A DNA stretch of 64,000 nucleotides from Paenibacillus donghaensis (GCF_002192415.1 NZ_CP021780.1:4836001-4900000), one strand, 5' to 3'. Counted from the stretch's first letter, positions 36,875 to 46,794 are shown. The notes: generated by a model from the sequence alone, not told the origin. Numbers and translations: made by a program.

Positions 36875-36904
36875 ATGGACAAAAAAGAAAAGTACATCTG
36901 TTAA
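36875..36904 (+). other. Mini-ORF of 9 codons with strong ribosome site and hairpin
   Basis: AGAGGAGGTG precedes an ATG encoding MDKKEKYIC then stop. The stop codon lies in the loop of a stem AGTACAT / ATGTACT (36891-36911). It could be a regulatory leader peptide, or the first codons of a deleted gene. No gene follows on this strand before 37370. Confidence 0.35.
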
Positions 36905-36942
36905 ATGTACTCTCCTCTGCCTTATGAATACCAAAGATTTAT

Positions 36943-37257
36943 TTATAAATACCTTTGAGCCAGCTTGGTCTTATGGGAATGGAATATCTCTTCCAAGGAA
37001 ATGTCATATTTGTTTGCGATCACAATCAGATTGCCAAGCACATCCCCAAGCTCTTCCGTTAATTGCTTTTTATTGTCTTCAAAGGTTCCCCTGCTCTCAT
37101 CAGGCCGGTCTCTACCGATCTCCAGTGCCCGTATGGCTCTCGCCACCTCTCCCGTTTCTTCGGCTAAAAAGCCAATGCGAATGAAAATATCCAAATCCGA
37201 CCAACCTCTGTCTTGATAGTACTGTTTTACCCATTCTTGAAAATCAGTGATGTCCAA
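36943..37257 (-). CDS. MazG-like nucleotide pyrophosphohydrolase
   Basis: A 104-residue all-alpha NTP pyrophosphatase. Metal-binding motifs are EETGEVARAI (EExxE) and QLTEELGDVLGNLIVIAN (ExxD), as in MazG and dUTPase-like families. It probably hydrolyses aberrant or excess nucleoside triphosphates. The C-terminus EEIFHSHKTKLAQRYL fits the family. The gene stands alone, opposite in direction to the LysR gene. Confidence 0.88.
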   Translation of the reverse strand: MDITDFQEWVKQYYQDRGWSDLDIFIRIGFLAEETGEVARAIRALEIGRDRPDESRGTFEDNKKQLTEELGDVLGNLIVIANKYDISLEEIFHSHKTKLAQRYL

Positions 37258-37369
37258 TGATGACCCTCCACTCCAGTATGTAAATTCGATTTCATTGACT
37301 CTACTCTTTCACTTCATTATATTGAGCAGATAGATATCAGTAAAATACTGATTTTGGATGGAGGGTATA

Positions 37370-38269
37370 TTGAATTCTTATATGTCTATTAACCTGGAGC
37401 TTTATAAAATTTTTGTTACGATCGCTACATCGGGAAGTATTTCTAAGGCTGCGAAGGAATTATGTACCTCTCAACCCGCAATAAGTCAGGCGTTAAAGCA
37501 ATTAGAGGAAAAACTGGGTGGTCAGTTATTCTACAGGAATCCAAAAGGGGTCTCTCTCACCGTTGAGGGAGAATTGATGTTTCAATATATCGAGCAGGGT
37601 TACAGTCTAATGCAGACAGCCGAACGGAAGTTTTCCGAACTGAAACAGATGCATGCAGGACAATTACGGATATCTGTGTGCAGCGCGGTATGTAAATACG
37701 ATTTATTACAATATATTAGTAAGTATCATCAGGATTATCCAAACATCAAATTGTATATCAAAGATGAGTCAAGTCATGAAATTGCGAGACAATTAAACGT
37801 AGGTGAAATTGATATCGGTATCTTCAATCTCCACAATCAGGATGAAAGTCATTTTAATATCATCAAAACCCTACAAATGAAGGACTGTTTTGTTGCAGGT
37901 GCAACATATAAACATCTTTGTGAGGAACCTATTTCCCTTAAAAAACTCACAGAAAATTATCCGCTGATCCTGCTGCAACAAGGCGGGAGCACCAGAGAAT
38001 ACATGGATGAATATTTCCGATCTCACGGAATCGGTGTTGAACCGCAAATCGAGCTTAGCAATATGGATTTGATGGTTGAATTCGCTATCCAAGGATTAGG
38101 AATTGCTTGCACTATGAAAGACTATGTTCAAGAAGAATTACAAAGCAAGCTGTTATATGAGTTAAAGGTCACGGAGAATATCCCACCAAGAAGTTTGGGG
38201 ATCACAACTAAAAAAGGAATGCCCCTATCCACAGCTGCCCAAAAATTTATTGATATTTTGGGTGCATAG
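37370..38269 (+). CDS. LysR family transcriptional regulator
   Basis: A 299-residue regulator. The N-terminal helix-turn-helix reads SGSISKAAKELCTSQPAISQ with the following LEEKLGGQLFYRNPKGVSLT; the rest is a periplasmic-binding-like effector domain with EIDIGIFNL. I place the start at TTG 37370, five bases after GGAGGG; ATG 37358 and 37382 are alternatives. It resembles CysL/YwfK-like members. It precedes a CdaR gene in the same direction by 84 bases, but the target is not clear. Confidence 0.88.
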   Translation: MNSYMSINLELYKIFVTIATSGSISKAAKELCTSQPAISQALKQLEEKLGGQLFYRNPKGVSLTVEGELMFQYIEQGYSLMQTAERKFSELKQMHAGQLRISVCSAVCKYDLLQYISKYHQDYPNIKLYIKDESSHEIARQLNVGEIDIGIFNLHNQDESHFNIIKTLQMKDCFVAGATYKHLCEEPISLKKLTENYPLILLQQGGSTREYMDEYFRSHGIGVEPQIELSNMDLMVEFAIQGLGIACTMKDYVQEELQSKLLYELKVTENIPPRSLGITTKKGMPLSTAAQKFIDILGA

Positions 38270-38353
38270 TAGTAGTTGTTATGTTCGTAACAAATGATGA
38301 TAAACTAGTAGTAACGGCTTCAATGGGTAAGTGATTATGAAGGAGATACCGCT

Positions 38354-39382
38354 ATGTATGAGTTGACACATCACCAGGCACAGAGCATTGTGAACAGAAT
38401 GATGAAGGATATTCCATATAATATTAATATTATGGATCAGACAGGGATTATCATCGGGAGCGGAAATCAAGAGAGGATTGGCACACTGCATCATGGTGCG
38501 GTGAAAGCCATCAAACAGAAGAAAATCGTAGAAATTAACAACGATGAGGCGATGGTAAAGAAGGGTATTAACTTACCGATCGAATTGAATGGAAAGATTG
38601 TCGGAGTGGTAGGCATCAGCGGTGAAGTACAGGAAACAAGACCCTTCGGGAACCTTGTAAAGTCAGCAGTTATTTTGCTAATCGACCAGAGCATGATATT
38701 GGAAAAGGAGAATCTGAAAAACAACTTAAAACAGGAGTTTTGGAGCTTAATTATAAATTCGGACACCCTCTATACAAAAGATTTAATAAATCAGGCATTG
38801 ACCTATAACATACACTTAACTAAACCCTCGCAAATCATATATGTTGAATCTCCTGATGAGATTGCTGAAGATATCACTACAAGCTTGGCATCCTTCAAAA
38901 TGTCCAAAAATTCGCTGTGCATCGTCGTTCAGGAAACGGATAAGATGGAGATCTTCGAGCAGCAAATTAGAAATCAGCATCCGGATGCTTTCATTTCCAT
39001 AAGCAATATGAACGATACAATTTCAGACGGGCTTGTACAAGCAAAATCAGCTTTGCGTGTATTGAGAGGTGTTTATTTCAATGAGAAAACCATCTTCTAT
39101 TCCAAATGTGAGTTTATCGCTGATTTGTCGAAGCTGCACAGAAATGATACCAAGGCAGACCGGCTGGCCCATCTACTTGAAAAGAATGATGAATTGATCC
39201 AAACGCTTCAGGTTTATCTCAACTGCAACTTAAACGCCAACGAGACCGCGGGCAGACTTATGATTCACAGGAATACTCTGAACTACAGATTAAACAAGAT
39301 TACCAAGGTTACAGGCAAAGATCCCAAAAACATTTTAGAGCTCGTGGAGCTGATTTTCATGCTGATCAATCGGATTAAATAA
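38354..39382 (+). CDS. CdaR-type sugar diacid regulator
   Basis: A 342-residue activator with an N-terminal sugar-diacid recognition domain (NINIMDQTGIIIGSGNQERIGTLH; GINLPIELNGKIVGVVGISG), a middle GGDEF-like region and a C-terminal PucR-type helix-turn-helix (NETAGRLMIHRNTLNYRLNKI). The ATG has GAAGGAGAT upstream. It is convergent with the glycerate kinase/GntP operon and is its likely activator; in E. coli CdaR controls glucarate, galactarate and glycerate genes. Confidence 0.92.
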   Translation: MYELTHHQAQSIVNRMMKDIPYNINIMDQTGIIIGSGNQERIGTLHHGAVKAIKQKKIVEINNDEAMVKKGINLPIELNGKIVGVVGISGEVQETRPFGNLVKSAVILLIDQSMILEKENLKNNLKQEFWSLIINSDTLYTKDLINQALTYNIHLTKPSQIIYVESPDEIAEDITTSLASFKMSKNSLCIVVQETDKMEIFEQQIRNQHPDAFISISNMNDTISDGLVQAKSALRVLRGVYFNEKTIFYSKCEFIADLSKLHRNDTKADRLAHLLEKNDELIQTLQVYLNCNLNANETAGRLMIHRNTLNYRLNKITKVTGKDPKNILELVELIFMLINRIK

Positions 39383-39421
39383 AGAGGATGCTCCCTATGA
39401 TGGGGACATCCTCTTTGAGGT

Positions 39422-40558
39422 TTATTTCAACAGTCGAGCAATACTTTCAGAGGTACGGGCAACATTCTCCTTGCCCCGCGCCAATAAGCTGTCAATCTCA
39501 GCTGCTCCGGGAACAATGCCAAAGATGGCATCAAATCCTTCATCGTACAAGGTCTCCACCTCTTTACCTATAGATCCTGCCAAGGCAATCACTTTTATGT
39601 TGCTGTTAACACTTTTAGCTGCCTGGGCAACCCCGAATGGCGCTTTACCGAATTTCGTCTGAAAATCAATGCCCCCTTCTCCTGTAAAGCAATAATCCAC
39701 ATGTTGAAGTTTCTCTTTTAACCCTGTATATTCGATAACAATTTCAATTCCCTTTTTCATTGTAGAGTTGGTGAAAGCGATTAGTCCACCCCCAAGGCCA
39801 CCTGCACCACCTGCACCGGGCACGTCCACAATTTCGATTCCCAGCTGTTGTTTTACAATGTTACTATAGTGCCTTAAATTGTTATCCAATAATTTAACCA
39901 TTTCAGGGGTAGCACCCTTTTGCGGACCAAACACAACAGATGCGCCCCGTTCTCCGCAGAGTGGATTGGTTACATCCGATGCTACCAGGATATGAATATT
40001 TTTTAATTGCGGAAGCACATCCGTAGTATTGATCTGATCCAATTCACTCAGGTATCCGCCGCCAAGCTGCAGCTCTTTCCCGTGTTTATCCAGGAATTTA
40101 TACCCCAGTGCTGTAGCCATTCCAGTACCTCCATCATTCGTAGCGCTTCCACCGATACCTAGAATGATGTCCGTAATCCCCCGCTGGATACAATCCTTAA
40201 TCAATTCCCCAGTTCCAAGGGTAGTCGTAATTAAAGGATTTTTTGTTTCCTTCGTAACGTGATGAATTCCACTGGCTGATGCCATTTCAATCACAGCTGT
40301 TTTGCCGTCTCCCAAAATGCCATAAAGGGCTTGAACCGGTGTACCCAGAGGTCCGGTCACTTCCTTTTGGATCAAAGTACCTCCGGTTGCATCTACCAAG
40401 GACTGGACCGTGCCTTCACCGCCGTCAGCCATAGGCACATGAATGCACACCGCGTCTGGAATGGCTCTTTTGATGCCGATTTCCATGGCTTCGCATACTT
40501 CTTTTGCCGTCATGCTCTCTTTAAACGAGTCAGGCGCCAACATGAATATTTTTCCCAT
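39422..40558 (-). CDS. Glycerate kinase (GarK/GlxK family)
   Basis: Phosphorylates glycerate, normally to 2-phosphoglycerate in this family, to feed lower glycolysis. The 378-residue enzyme shows APDSFKESMTAKEV, ADGGEGTVQSLV, GIGGSATNDGGTGMA and GEGGIDFQTKFGKAP, all class-defining. It follows the GntP permease gene by 19 bases and probably receives imported glycerate. No signal peptide, as expected. Confidence 0.95.
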   Translation of the reverse strand: MGKIFMLAPDSFKESMTAKEVCEAMEIGIKRAIPDAVCIHVPMADGGEGTVQSLVDATGGTLIQKEVTGPLGTPVQALYGILGDGKTAVIEMASASGIHHVTKETKNPLITTTLGTGELIKDCIQRGITDIILGIGGSATNDGGTGMATALGYKFLDKHGKELQLGGGYLSELDQINTTDVLPQLKNIHILVASDVTNPLCGERGASVVFGPQKGATPEMVKLLDNNLRHYSNIVKQQLGIEIVDVPGAGGAGGLGGGLIAFTNSTMKKGIEIVIEYTGLKEKLQHVDYCFTGEGGIDFQTKFGKAPFGVAQAAKSVNSNIKVIALAGSIGKEVETLYDEGFDAIFGIVPGAAEIDSLLARGKENVARTSESIARLLK

Positions 40559-40577
40559 AAATTATTCTCCTTACCTT

Positions 40578-41879
40578 CTATAAGATAAATCCGTATAGGA
40601 CTACTGCGGCTACAGTCATCGTAATACCGACCATACTCTCAAACAGGACAACCTTCATTCGATCCTTCATACTCATAGCCATCGCATTACGTGTAACGTG
40701 GAAGTAGGTTCCATGTGGCAAGTGGTCTATTACCGTAGCACCCGTATGAGTCATAACTGCAGCCGATAGAGGGACCACACCTGTATTTAATATCGCATTG
40801 GAGAATGAACCCGTAGCCAAAATGACACCCGTTGAAGTGGAGGCTGTTGCTGCTGCCATTAATATCCCTGCTATTGGTGCAAGGAACATTCCGGAAATTC
40901 CCGAGGATTGTACAAGAGCAACAACTTCTGTAGGAAGGGTTGAGGCTGTAATCAATCCACCGATGGCACCTGCGCCAATAATAATCAGAATCGTTGGTGT
41001 CATTCGGTTTAACCCGGCTGTGCAATAGTCCAATATTTTATTGGCCTTACCCAGCACCAAGGAGCCTACTATACCTGCAAATGGCAGGATAAACAAGGAG
41101 TCAATTTGCAGGGCTGCAAGGAAATCAATACCTAGCATCGAACCAATCGGGCTAATCATCAGAAGAACTATAGCGATGACTGGGGCTACTAGAGCTTTGG
41201 ATATAGGCGGGAGGTTCTGGGCGCTGGCTTGCTCCAATTCAGCGGCTTCAGCATCCGTTACTTTAGTGCCTTTATACTTCATTAATGAAGCAATGATAAC
41301 CGCAACAGCTAATCCGAAAAGAGCGGGAACTAATCCGCCAAGCATTACCTGGTTAACATCAAGGTTGAAGCCACCTGCTGCTGCGATCGTATTCGGGTTA
41401 GGCGAAATAATGTTACCCGCCTTCCCACCGCCGGATAGCGCTACAAGCAAGGCAATCTTAGAATAACCCATCTTGTGGCCGACAGACAACGCGATCGGTG
41501 CAACAATCAATACCGCTACAGGAATGAACACACCTACCGCTGTGATAATCATGGTTGCCAATGCAAGCGACAGCATGGCTTTCGTTCCACCGAGTTTATC
41601 AACAATAACCTTCGCAATGGTTCCGGCTGATCCGGATTCCATCATCACCCCGGCAAAAACACCTGCAGCGATAATGCGAATAACGGTCCCTTGAACACTT
41701 TGTGTTCCGGAAATCAGGATTTTGATTACCTCCGAGAAATCCGCCCCACCCATAAAGCCTCCTACAATTGCCCCTAGAATCAATGCATAAGTTGGTGCCA
41801 GCTTAAACAAAATCAACACAATTGCCAGCGCTAGGCCGGCTAAAGCGCCAAACCAGCTAATATCCATTGCTGCTGTCAT
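40578..41879 (-). CDS. GntP family permease (glycerate/gluconate type)
   Basis: A 433-residue transporter with about twelve membrane segments. The start is set at the ATG after CAGGAGG; the frame to 41975 adds 32 codons without support. Family blocks are ALILGAIVGGFMGG, VVLMMESGSAGTIAKVI-like GVMMESGSAGTIAK, GGGKAGNIISPNPNTIAAA and the C-terminal THTGATVIDHLPHGTYFHVT. With glycerate kinase next to it, glycerate is the most likely substrate. A strong promoter and a cre site lie upstream. Confidence 0.92.
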   Translation of the reverse strand: MTAAMDISWFGALAGLALAIVLILFKLAPTYALILGAIVGGFMGGADFSEVIKILISGTQSVQGTVIRIIAAGVFAGVMMESGSAGTIAKVIVDKLGGTKAMLSLALATMIITAVGVFIPVAVLIVAPIALSVGHKMGYSKIALLVALSGGGKAGNIISPNPNTIAAAGGFNLDVNQVMLGGLVPALFGLAVAVIIASLMKYKGTKVTDAEAAELEQASAQNLPPISKALVAPVIAIVLLMISPIGSMLGIDFLAALQIDSLFILPFAGIVGSLVLGKANKILDYCTAGLNRMTPTILIIIGAGAIGGLITASTLPTEVVALVQSSGISGMFLAPIAGILMAAATASTSTGVILATGSFSNAILNTGVVPLSAAVMTHTGATVIDHLPHGTYFHVTRNAMAMSMKDRMKVVLFESMVGITMTVAAVVLYGFIL

Positions 41880-41921
41880 CTCAAATCCTCCTGAGGAAAA
41901 CTTTTTTAATACACTCCGTAT

Positions 41922-41935
41922 TGAATACGTTTTCA
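41922..41935. promoter_or_regulatory. cre-like site at the GntP promoter
   Basis: TGAATACGTTTTCA (plus strand) matches the cre consensus at 13 of 14 positions and lies at the predicted transcription start. Confidence 0.65.
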
Positions 41936-41963
41936 TTATATTTGTATCGCTGATATTTAACAA
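41935..41963 (-). promoter_or_regulatory. SigA-type promoter of the GntP-glycerate kinase operon
   Basis: Minus strand TTGTTA, 17 bases, TATAAT; -35 at 41958-41963 and -10 at 41935-41940. Confidence 0.7.
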
Positions 41964-42044
41964 TTGATATTCCAATGAATATTATTGTGCATATGCACTA
42001 AGGATTCATGATGTCCAACATATAAATTTTTATATTAAAAAACA

Positions 42045-42085
42045 ACAAAAACTGCAGCCCATAATGAATGAGCTTGCAGTTTTTA
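42045..42085. terminator. Hairpin terminator
   Basis: AAAAACTGCA / TGCAGTTTTT arms about 20 bases apart; A and T runs on both sides allow use on either strand. It lies beyond the mannosidase operon. Confidence 0.65.
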
Positions 42086-42099
42086 TCGTTATAGAACGT

Positions 42100-42184
42100 G
42101 AACTTAAGAATGTTACATACGGAGTTGCCAGGAAGCCCTATGGTTCAGGATTTCTGGCAACTCCACTACTCCATTCTTAAGTTC
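42100..42184. terminator. 85-base nested dyad after the mannosidase gene
   Basis: Outer arms GAACTTAAGAATG / CATTCTTAAGTTC (42100-42112 / 42172-42184) enclose inner arms GGAGTTGCCAG / CTGGCAACTCC (42121-42131 / 42154-42164). Both pairs are perfect. It is more elaborate than an ordinary terminator. Confidence 0.7.
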
Positions 42185-42226
42185 ATCTTATATAACACTT
42201 CATTTTATATCACTAGTCCCCAACTC

Positions 42227-45004
42227 TTACTTCTCCAACTGGTAGACCTGTGTAATTATTTTGTGCCCTTCTGCCTGCTGTTCATCTGTGCCAAGTTTGG
42301 AGACACGGCGTTCCAGAACATCACTTTCATATACAGCTTCAACTTCAAAAGAGGGTTGAACCTTAAGCTCTGCCGGCTCTGCACCCAGATTGTACCAGCG
42401 TGCAACAAGATCTCCCGTCTCCTCTGCGAACTTCAATGTCGAAAAGGCTAGCGGTGAAGCGTCAGAATTCCAGCTTAACCACTGTCCGGATACCGGCAAT
42501 GTCACTCCACCCGCATGCTGCCTGCCGTTTACCGCTGCGATCCGCGCTGCCGGGCCTTGGGTCTGGACGACTGTCCATGGAATCTGATACTGGTATGCCT
42601 GCGCATATGCACCGGATACAGCACCATCACCTGTATAAGGAATGATCGCATATTCCACCGTCTGTGCGCCTAAGCATTGTGCCTCCGGCGTTTCGAACAC
42701 ACCCCAGTCTCCCAATTCAGAGGAGGAGCGCAGCAGCGTAACCGCTATAGTGTTCTTTCCATCCAGCAGTACCTCATATTCGTTCAAACCTTTATTGGCA
42801 ATGGCAAGTCCATTCACTCCGTCAGCAACACTGACGAATACCTGCTGATGCTGAGCATTGCTTGGGTTCACCCACTCTGCCGCAGGTTTGTTGCTGCGTC
42901 TGGCCACCTCGAAGATGGAATCGGCATAATGATGATCGGCAGCAAGGCCGGTAGGGAACAACGCTCTTAGCCTTTGGTCTTTGGCATGATTATTGAAGCT
43001 GGTTCTAACCTGCAGCATTCCACTGCCGGCTTCCAGTGTATAACGTGTTGTTAATACAAGCGGAACCATCTGCGCCGAACGTTTGGCTCTGCGTTCTGTG
43101 AAGGGAACCATTTCACGTTTCTCTTCGAGGAAGGTTTCATCTGCACTGGCCGGAACCTCCCATTGCAGAACCGTCTCGATCACCACGCGGGATGGGGATT
43201 GCTCAATCAATGAAATCTCAGCCTGCAAGCCTTCGGTAGTCAGCGCATCGCTGCCTTCCGGCTGACGGTATACATACTCATTGCCAATATCCCCGGTATT
43301 CTCGTAAGCGTTAAGTCCCACATATACTGCACCTGACACCTTGTCTGTGACCGTAACCGTGCCGTTGTCAGCAACAGTAACGCTCAGCTTGGCATTCTCC
43401 ATGGTGTTGCCCTGCACTTGGACAGTATCAAGCCCGGCCTCTGCCGCATCCGGCGCGTTGGCAACCAAGGCATACGTGCGGTAGCCAAGGGCGGCAACAT
43501 CCGTTGCAGGGAACGTAACCCGAACTTTCCGGGCCATATAAGGCTGCCGGAAGCGGTCCTTGGGAAGCTCATATCCGAAATGGACACCGAGATCCTCCAG
43601 CTTGGCCGAGTATACCTTGCCCTCTTCGTCCATAACCTGCAGGGCGCCTAGCGGCGCCTGTCCCAATTCTCTTGCCAGTGACTGCGGAGTAGGACCCTCG
43701 GGGAAATATTTCTTCGCCGTGATCAGTTCCACTGTAACGGTTCCACTTCTCGACCAGCCGCTTGTATTGAACACTGTAAACGGTACAGATTCTGGGCCCC
43801 ATGCCTCTACCCCAACAACATCAATGGCTTCCGCCAATGCTGCCACACTCTGCGCTGCTATCGCTTCCGCCATCTGGCTGCTCTTGGCGAAACGGGTCAC
43901 CATTTCACGGTGCACTTCATCCACGCTGCAGCCGCAGATGCTGTCATGCGGATGATTCTGCATCAGCGTCTTCCACGCATAAGTCAGAAGATGATGCGGA
44001 TAGGCCTGCAATCCTGCCAGCTCAGCAAACGCAGCCAGCGGCTCCGCAACCTTCTCCAGCAATGTCTGGCCGGCCTGATTCATCTGCTTCAAGTACACCC
44101 GGGAAGATGCCGTATTGACCAGCGTCCCCCAACCATCTGTGTGCTGGCTGCGCAATTCGCCTTCAATAGTCACCAGATTCGCGGGAAGATTGTCTTCCAG
44201 CGCCTTCAGGTATTGGTCGAAATTCGAATGTACGAACTCAACGTCGGGATAGAGACCGGAAGCCGTCTGAATCGCCTGGGACAAGTCGGTTTGGATAGGC
44301 TGATGGTCACACCCGTTCATAAATAGCAGGTGCGATGTTGAAGCAAATTTCTCAGCGTCAGCGAGATTCTTATCCCAATAAGCCTTTGCAGCTTCCGGGT
44401 CTGCAGGAACCTCCATCCCGTTGCAATACCAGTTGGCAAAGAGCACCCCAAGCACTTCCGATCCATCTGGGGAACGCCAGATCATCTCGGAATACGGCGA
44501 CTCATAGGTATCCATTTCACTGACTGTATTATTGAACCCCGTCGGCTTCACCCCACGCCCGAAGATAGCATTCGTAATTCCCGCCTGCTGCAGAATTTGC
44601 GGCGCCTGGCCCATATTGCCGAAGGAATCCGGGAAATAACCTGTTTTGGAGATGATCCCGAAAGGCTTGGCATCCATTTGTCCGATTAACAGGTTGCGGA
44701 GATTGGCTTCACCGCTGGTAAGGAACTCATCCTGCAGCACATACCACGGACCGAAATGGATGCGGCCTTCACGGATATAATGGTCCAGCCGCTCTCTCTG
44801 CTCCGGCCGGACCTGCAGATAATCCTCCCGAATAATCGTCTGTCCATCCAAGTGAAAATAACGGTATTCGGGGTCTTGATCGAGTGTATCCAGTAGCTTG
44901 TCCATCAGTTCGATTAACAACAGATGATGATATTCATAAGGCATGTACCACTCACGATCCCAGTGTGTATGCGAGATGATATGCGCCGTTTTTTTATTGG
45001 TCAT
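42227..45004 (-). CDS. Alpha-mannosidase, glycoside hydrolase family 38
   Basis: Removes alpha-linked mannose from imported manno-oligosaccharides. The 925-residue cytoplasmic protein opens with the zinc site HIISHTHWDREWYMPYE; the nucleophile Asp lies in GYFPDSFGNMGQAPQIL; a helical bundle (HDSICGCSVDEVH, with a further zinc His) and large beta domains follow. It matches MngB-type bacterial enzymes in length. Last gene of the transporter operon, 16 bases after the permease gene. Alpha-1,2, 1,3 or 1,6 preference cannot be read. Confidence 0.95.
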   Translation of the reverse strand: MTNKKTAHIISHTHWDREWYMPYEYHHLLLIELMDKLLDTLDQDPEYRYFHLDGQTIIREDYLQVRPEQRERLDHYIREGRIHFGPWYVLQDEFLTSGEANLRNLLIGQMDAKPFGIISKTGYFPDSFGNMGQAPQILQQAGITNAIFGRGVKPTGFNNTVSEMDTYESPYSEMIWRSPDGSEVLGVLFANWYCNGMEVPADPEAAKAYWDKNLADAEKFASTSHLLFMNGCDHQPIQTDLSQAIQTASGLYPDVEFVHSNFDQYLKALEDNLPANLVTIEGELRSQHTDGWGTLVNTASSRVYLKQMNQAGQTLLEKVAEPLAAFAELAGLQAYPHHLLTYAWKTLMQNHPHDSICGCSVDEVHREMVTRFAKSSQMAEAIAAQSVAALAEAIDVVGVEAWGPESVPFTVFNTSGWSRSGTVTVELITAKKYFPEGPTPQSLARELGQAPLGALQVMDEEGKVYSAKLEDLGVHFGYELPKDRFRQPYMARKVRVTFPATDVAALGYRTYALVANAPDAAEAGLDTVQVQGNTMENAKLSVTVADNGTVTVTDKVSGAVYVGLNAYENTGDIGNEYVYRQPEGSDALTTEGLQAEISLIEQSPSRVVIETVLQWEVPASADETFLEEKREMVPFTERRAKRSAQMVPLVLTTRYTLEAGSGMLQVRTSFNNHAKDQRLRALFPTGLAADHHYADSIFEVARRSNKPAAEWVNPSNAQHQQVFVSVADGVNGLAIANKGLNEYEVLLDGKNTIAVTLLRSSSELGDWGVFETPEAQCLGAQTVEYAIIPYTGDGAVSGAYAQAYQYQIPWTVVQTQGPAARIAAVNGRQHAGGVTLPVSGQWLSWNSDASPLAFSTLKFAEETGDLVARWYNLGAEPAELKVQPSFEVEAVYESDVLERRVSKLGTDEQQAEGHKIITQVYQLEK

Positions 45005-45020
45005 TTACGTAACCCTCCAA

Positions 45021-45842
45021 TTATCCTTTAGTCGCTCCGCCCATGCTGAACCCTTTGGACATATACCGCTGGGAGAAAATATACAGCACTACGGAAGGCA
45101 TAGTATAGAGCAATGAGAAGGCAGCAAGTCTTCCGTATTCGACCATACCATGGCTGCCGAAGAATTGATAAATCGTCACGGATGCCGGCAGCTTCTCCGG
45201 TGTCTGCAGCAGAATGTACGGAACGAAGAAATTGCCCCAGCTGCCCGAGAATGTAAAGATAGCAATAGTTGCGATACCGGGGAGCATCAGAGGAGCTACA
45301 ATTCTTCTTAGTCCGCCCCATACGGATGCTCCGTCAATCCAGGCGGCTTCCTCCAGATCAATAGGCACGGAGTCCATAAAGCTCTTCATCATCCAGATGC
45401 CGTAAGGCAGGGAGGAAGAAGTGAGAAAGAGCATGGTAGCAAAGATTGAATTCTGTAATTTGAAGAAAAGAAACATTTGAAATACAGGAACCATTACCGC
45501 CGTAATCGGCAGAGCTGTCATGAACAGGATGCTTAGCAGAAAGCTCTTTTTAAATCTCATCTCATAACGGGATAAAGGATACGCAGCCAGAACGGATGCG
45601 ATTACGACCAGCGTAGCTTGCCCTCCGGAGAGGATGATACCCACACCGAACGAACGCAGATTACCGCTATCTCCCAACACCGCCGAGAAGTTATCCAGCG
45701 TGAAATTGGGCAGTCGTATACCCTGCTGGGCATTTGTATCAAACGAAGCAAGCAGAATCCAGAACAACGGGAGCAGGAAACAAAGTCCCAGCACAACAAG
45801 AATTCCATATTGTATATTACGTTGAAGCCTATGCTTGACCAC
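45021..45842 (-). CDS. Sugar ABC transporter permease (MalG type)
   Basis: A 273-residue inner subunit with six hydrophobic segments. The EAA motif reads DLEEAAWIDGASVWGGLRRIVAPL. It starts at GTG with GGAGGTG upstream. It pairs with the MalF-type permease gene 21 bases earlier. No ATPase gene is present, so a shared MsmX/UgpC-type ATPase elsewhere must be used, as is usual for Firmicute CUT1 importers. Confidence 0.94.
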   Translation of the reverse strand: MVKHRLQRNIQYGILVVLGLCFLLPLFWILLASFDTNAQQGIRLPNFTLDNFSAVLGDSGNLRSFGVGIILSGGQATLVVIASVLAAYPLSRYEMRFKKSFLLSILFMTALPITAVMVPVFQMFLFFKLQNSIFATMLFLTSSSLPYGIWMMKSFMDSVPIDLEEAAWIDGASVWGGLRRIVAPLMLPGIATIAIFTFSGSWGNFFVPYILLQTPEKLPASVTIYQFFGSHGMVEYGRLAAFSLLYTMPSVVLYIFSQRYMSKGFSMGGATKG

Positions 45843-45863
45843 AGTGATGCACCTCCTTCAGGG

Positions 45864-46730
45864 TTAGACCTTGACTTTCATTGATTTCATGTAGAACAAA
45901 CTTGCAACAATTCCAATCAGCAGCAGCACCAGCGAGATGGCTGTGCCATATCCGAATTGATAGTTGACGAACGCCTGATTGTACATAAATACCGGCAAGG
46001 TTTGAGTGGCCGTTCCCGGACCCCCTCCGGTCATCGTATAGATTAGTGTGAATACACCCAACGTCTGCAGTGTAACCAGCATCATGTTGGTGACAATCGA
46101 ACCTTTTACCATGGGAATGGTAATATAACGCAGAATCTTGAAGTTACTTGCCCCATCGATAGTAGCCGCTTCTTCTATATCTTTGGGAATTTCATCTAGT
46201 GCAGATTGATAGACCATCATTGAAAAGGCTGTACCATGCCAAATGTTTGCGATAATTACACTGACCATCGGGAAGCTGAACAACCAGGAGATCGGGCTAA
46301 TGCCAAACCAGCCAATGATCTGATTCAAAGATCCGTTATCACTGAAGAAAGCAACCATACAGAACGCCACCACGATCTCCGGTGTTACCCAACCGGCAAT
46401 AACAATGATGCCGATGATCCGGCGAAAGGTTACATTCTTCTCCTTCATCAATAGCGCCAGAATGAATCCTAGTACAACCTGGCCGATTACTGCTGAGAAA
46501 ATCAGGAATACCATTGTTCTCAAGACACTGATTCGGAAATCCGGATCCTGAAACATGTTTGTGAAATTCTGAAAACCAATAAACTGCAGATTCTGGGCTG
46601 CGCTCCCCGTCAAGGCCATGTTGGTAAAAGCAAAGCAAATGGTCAGAATGATCGGAACGATAAAGAATATCAGCAGCAGCAAGACAGAAGGCGTCAGAAA
46701 TAAAAATGCGCCTCGCGACTTTCTTTTCAT
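45864..46730 (-). CDS. Sugar ABC transporter permease (MalF type)
   Basis: A 288-residue partner permease with six hydrophobic segments and the EAA motif DIEEAATIDGASNFKILRYITIPM. It lies 64 bases after the substrate-binding gene. Together with its neighbours it should import manno-oligosaccharides, judged from the two mannosidase genes around it. Confidence 0.94.
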   Translation of the reverse strand: MKRKSRGAFLFLTPSVLLLLIFFIVPIILTICFAFTNMALTGSAAQNLQFIGFQNFTNMFQDPDFRISVLRTMVFLIFSAVIGQVVLGFILALLMKEKNVTFRRIIGIIVIAGWVTPEIVVAFCMVAFFSDNGSLNQIIGWFGISPISWLFSFPMVSVIIANIWHGTAFSMMVYQSALDEIPKDIEEAATIDGASNFKILRYITIPMVKGSIVTNMMLVTLQTLGVFTLIYTMTGGGPGTATQTLPVFMYNQAFVNYQFGYGTAISLVLLLIGIVASLFYMKSMKVKV

Positions 46731-46794
46731 AGGTCACTCCCCCTCCAAATCCGAAAAGGAGAGTTTCTTCTCCCCTAATCGAATTTCAAATCCT

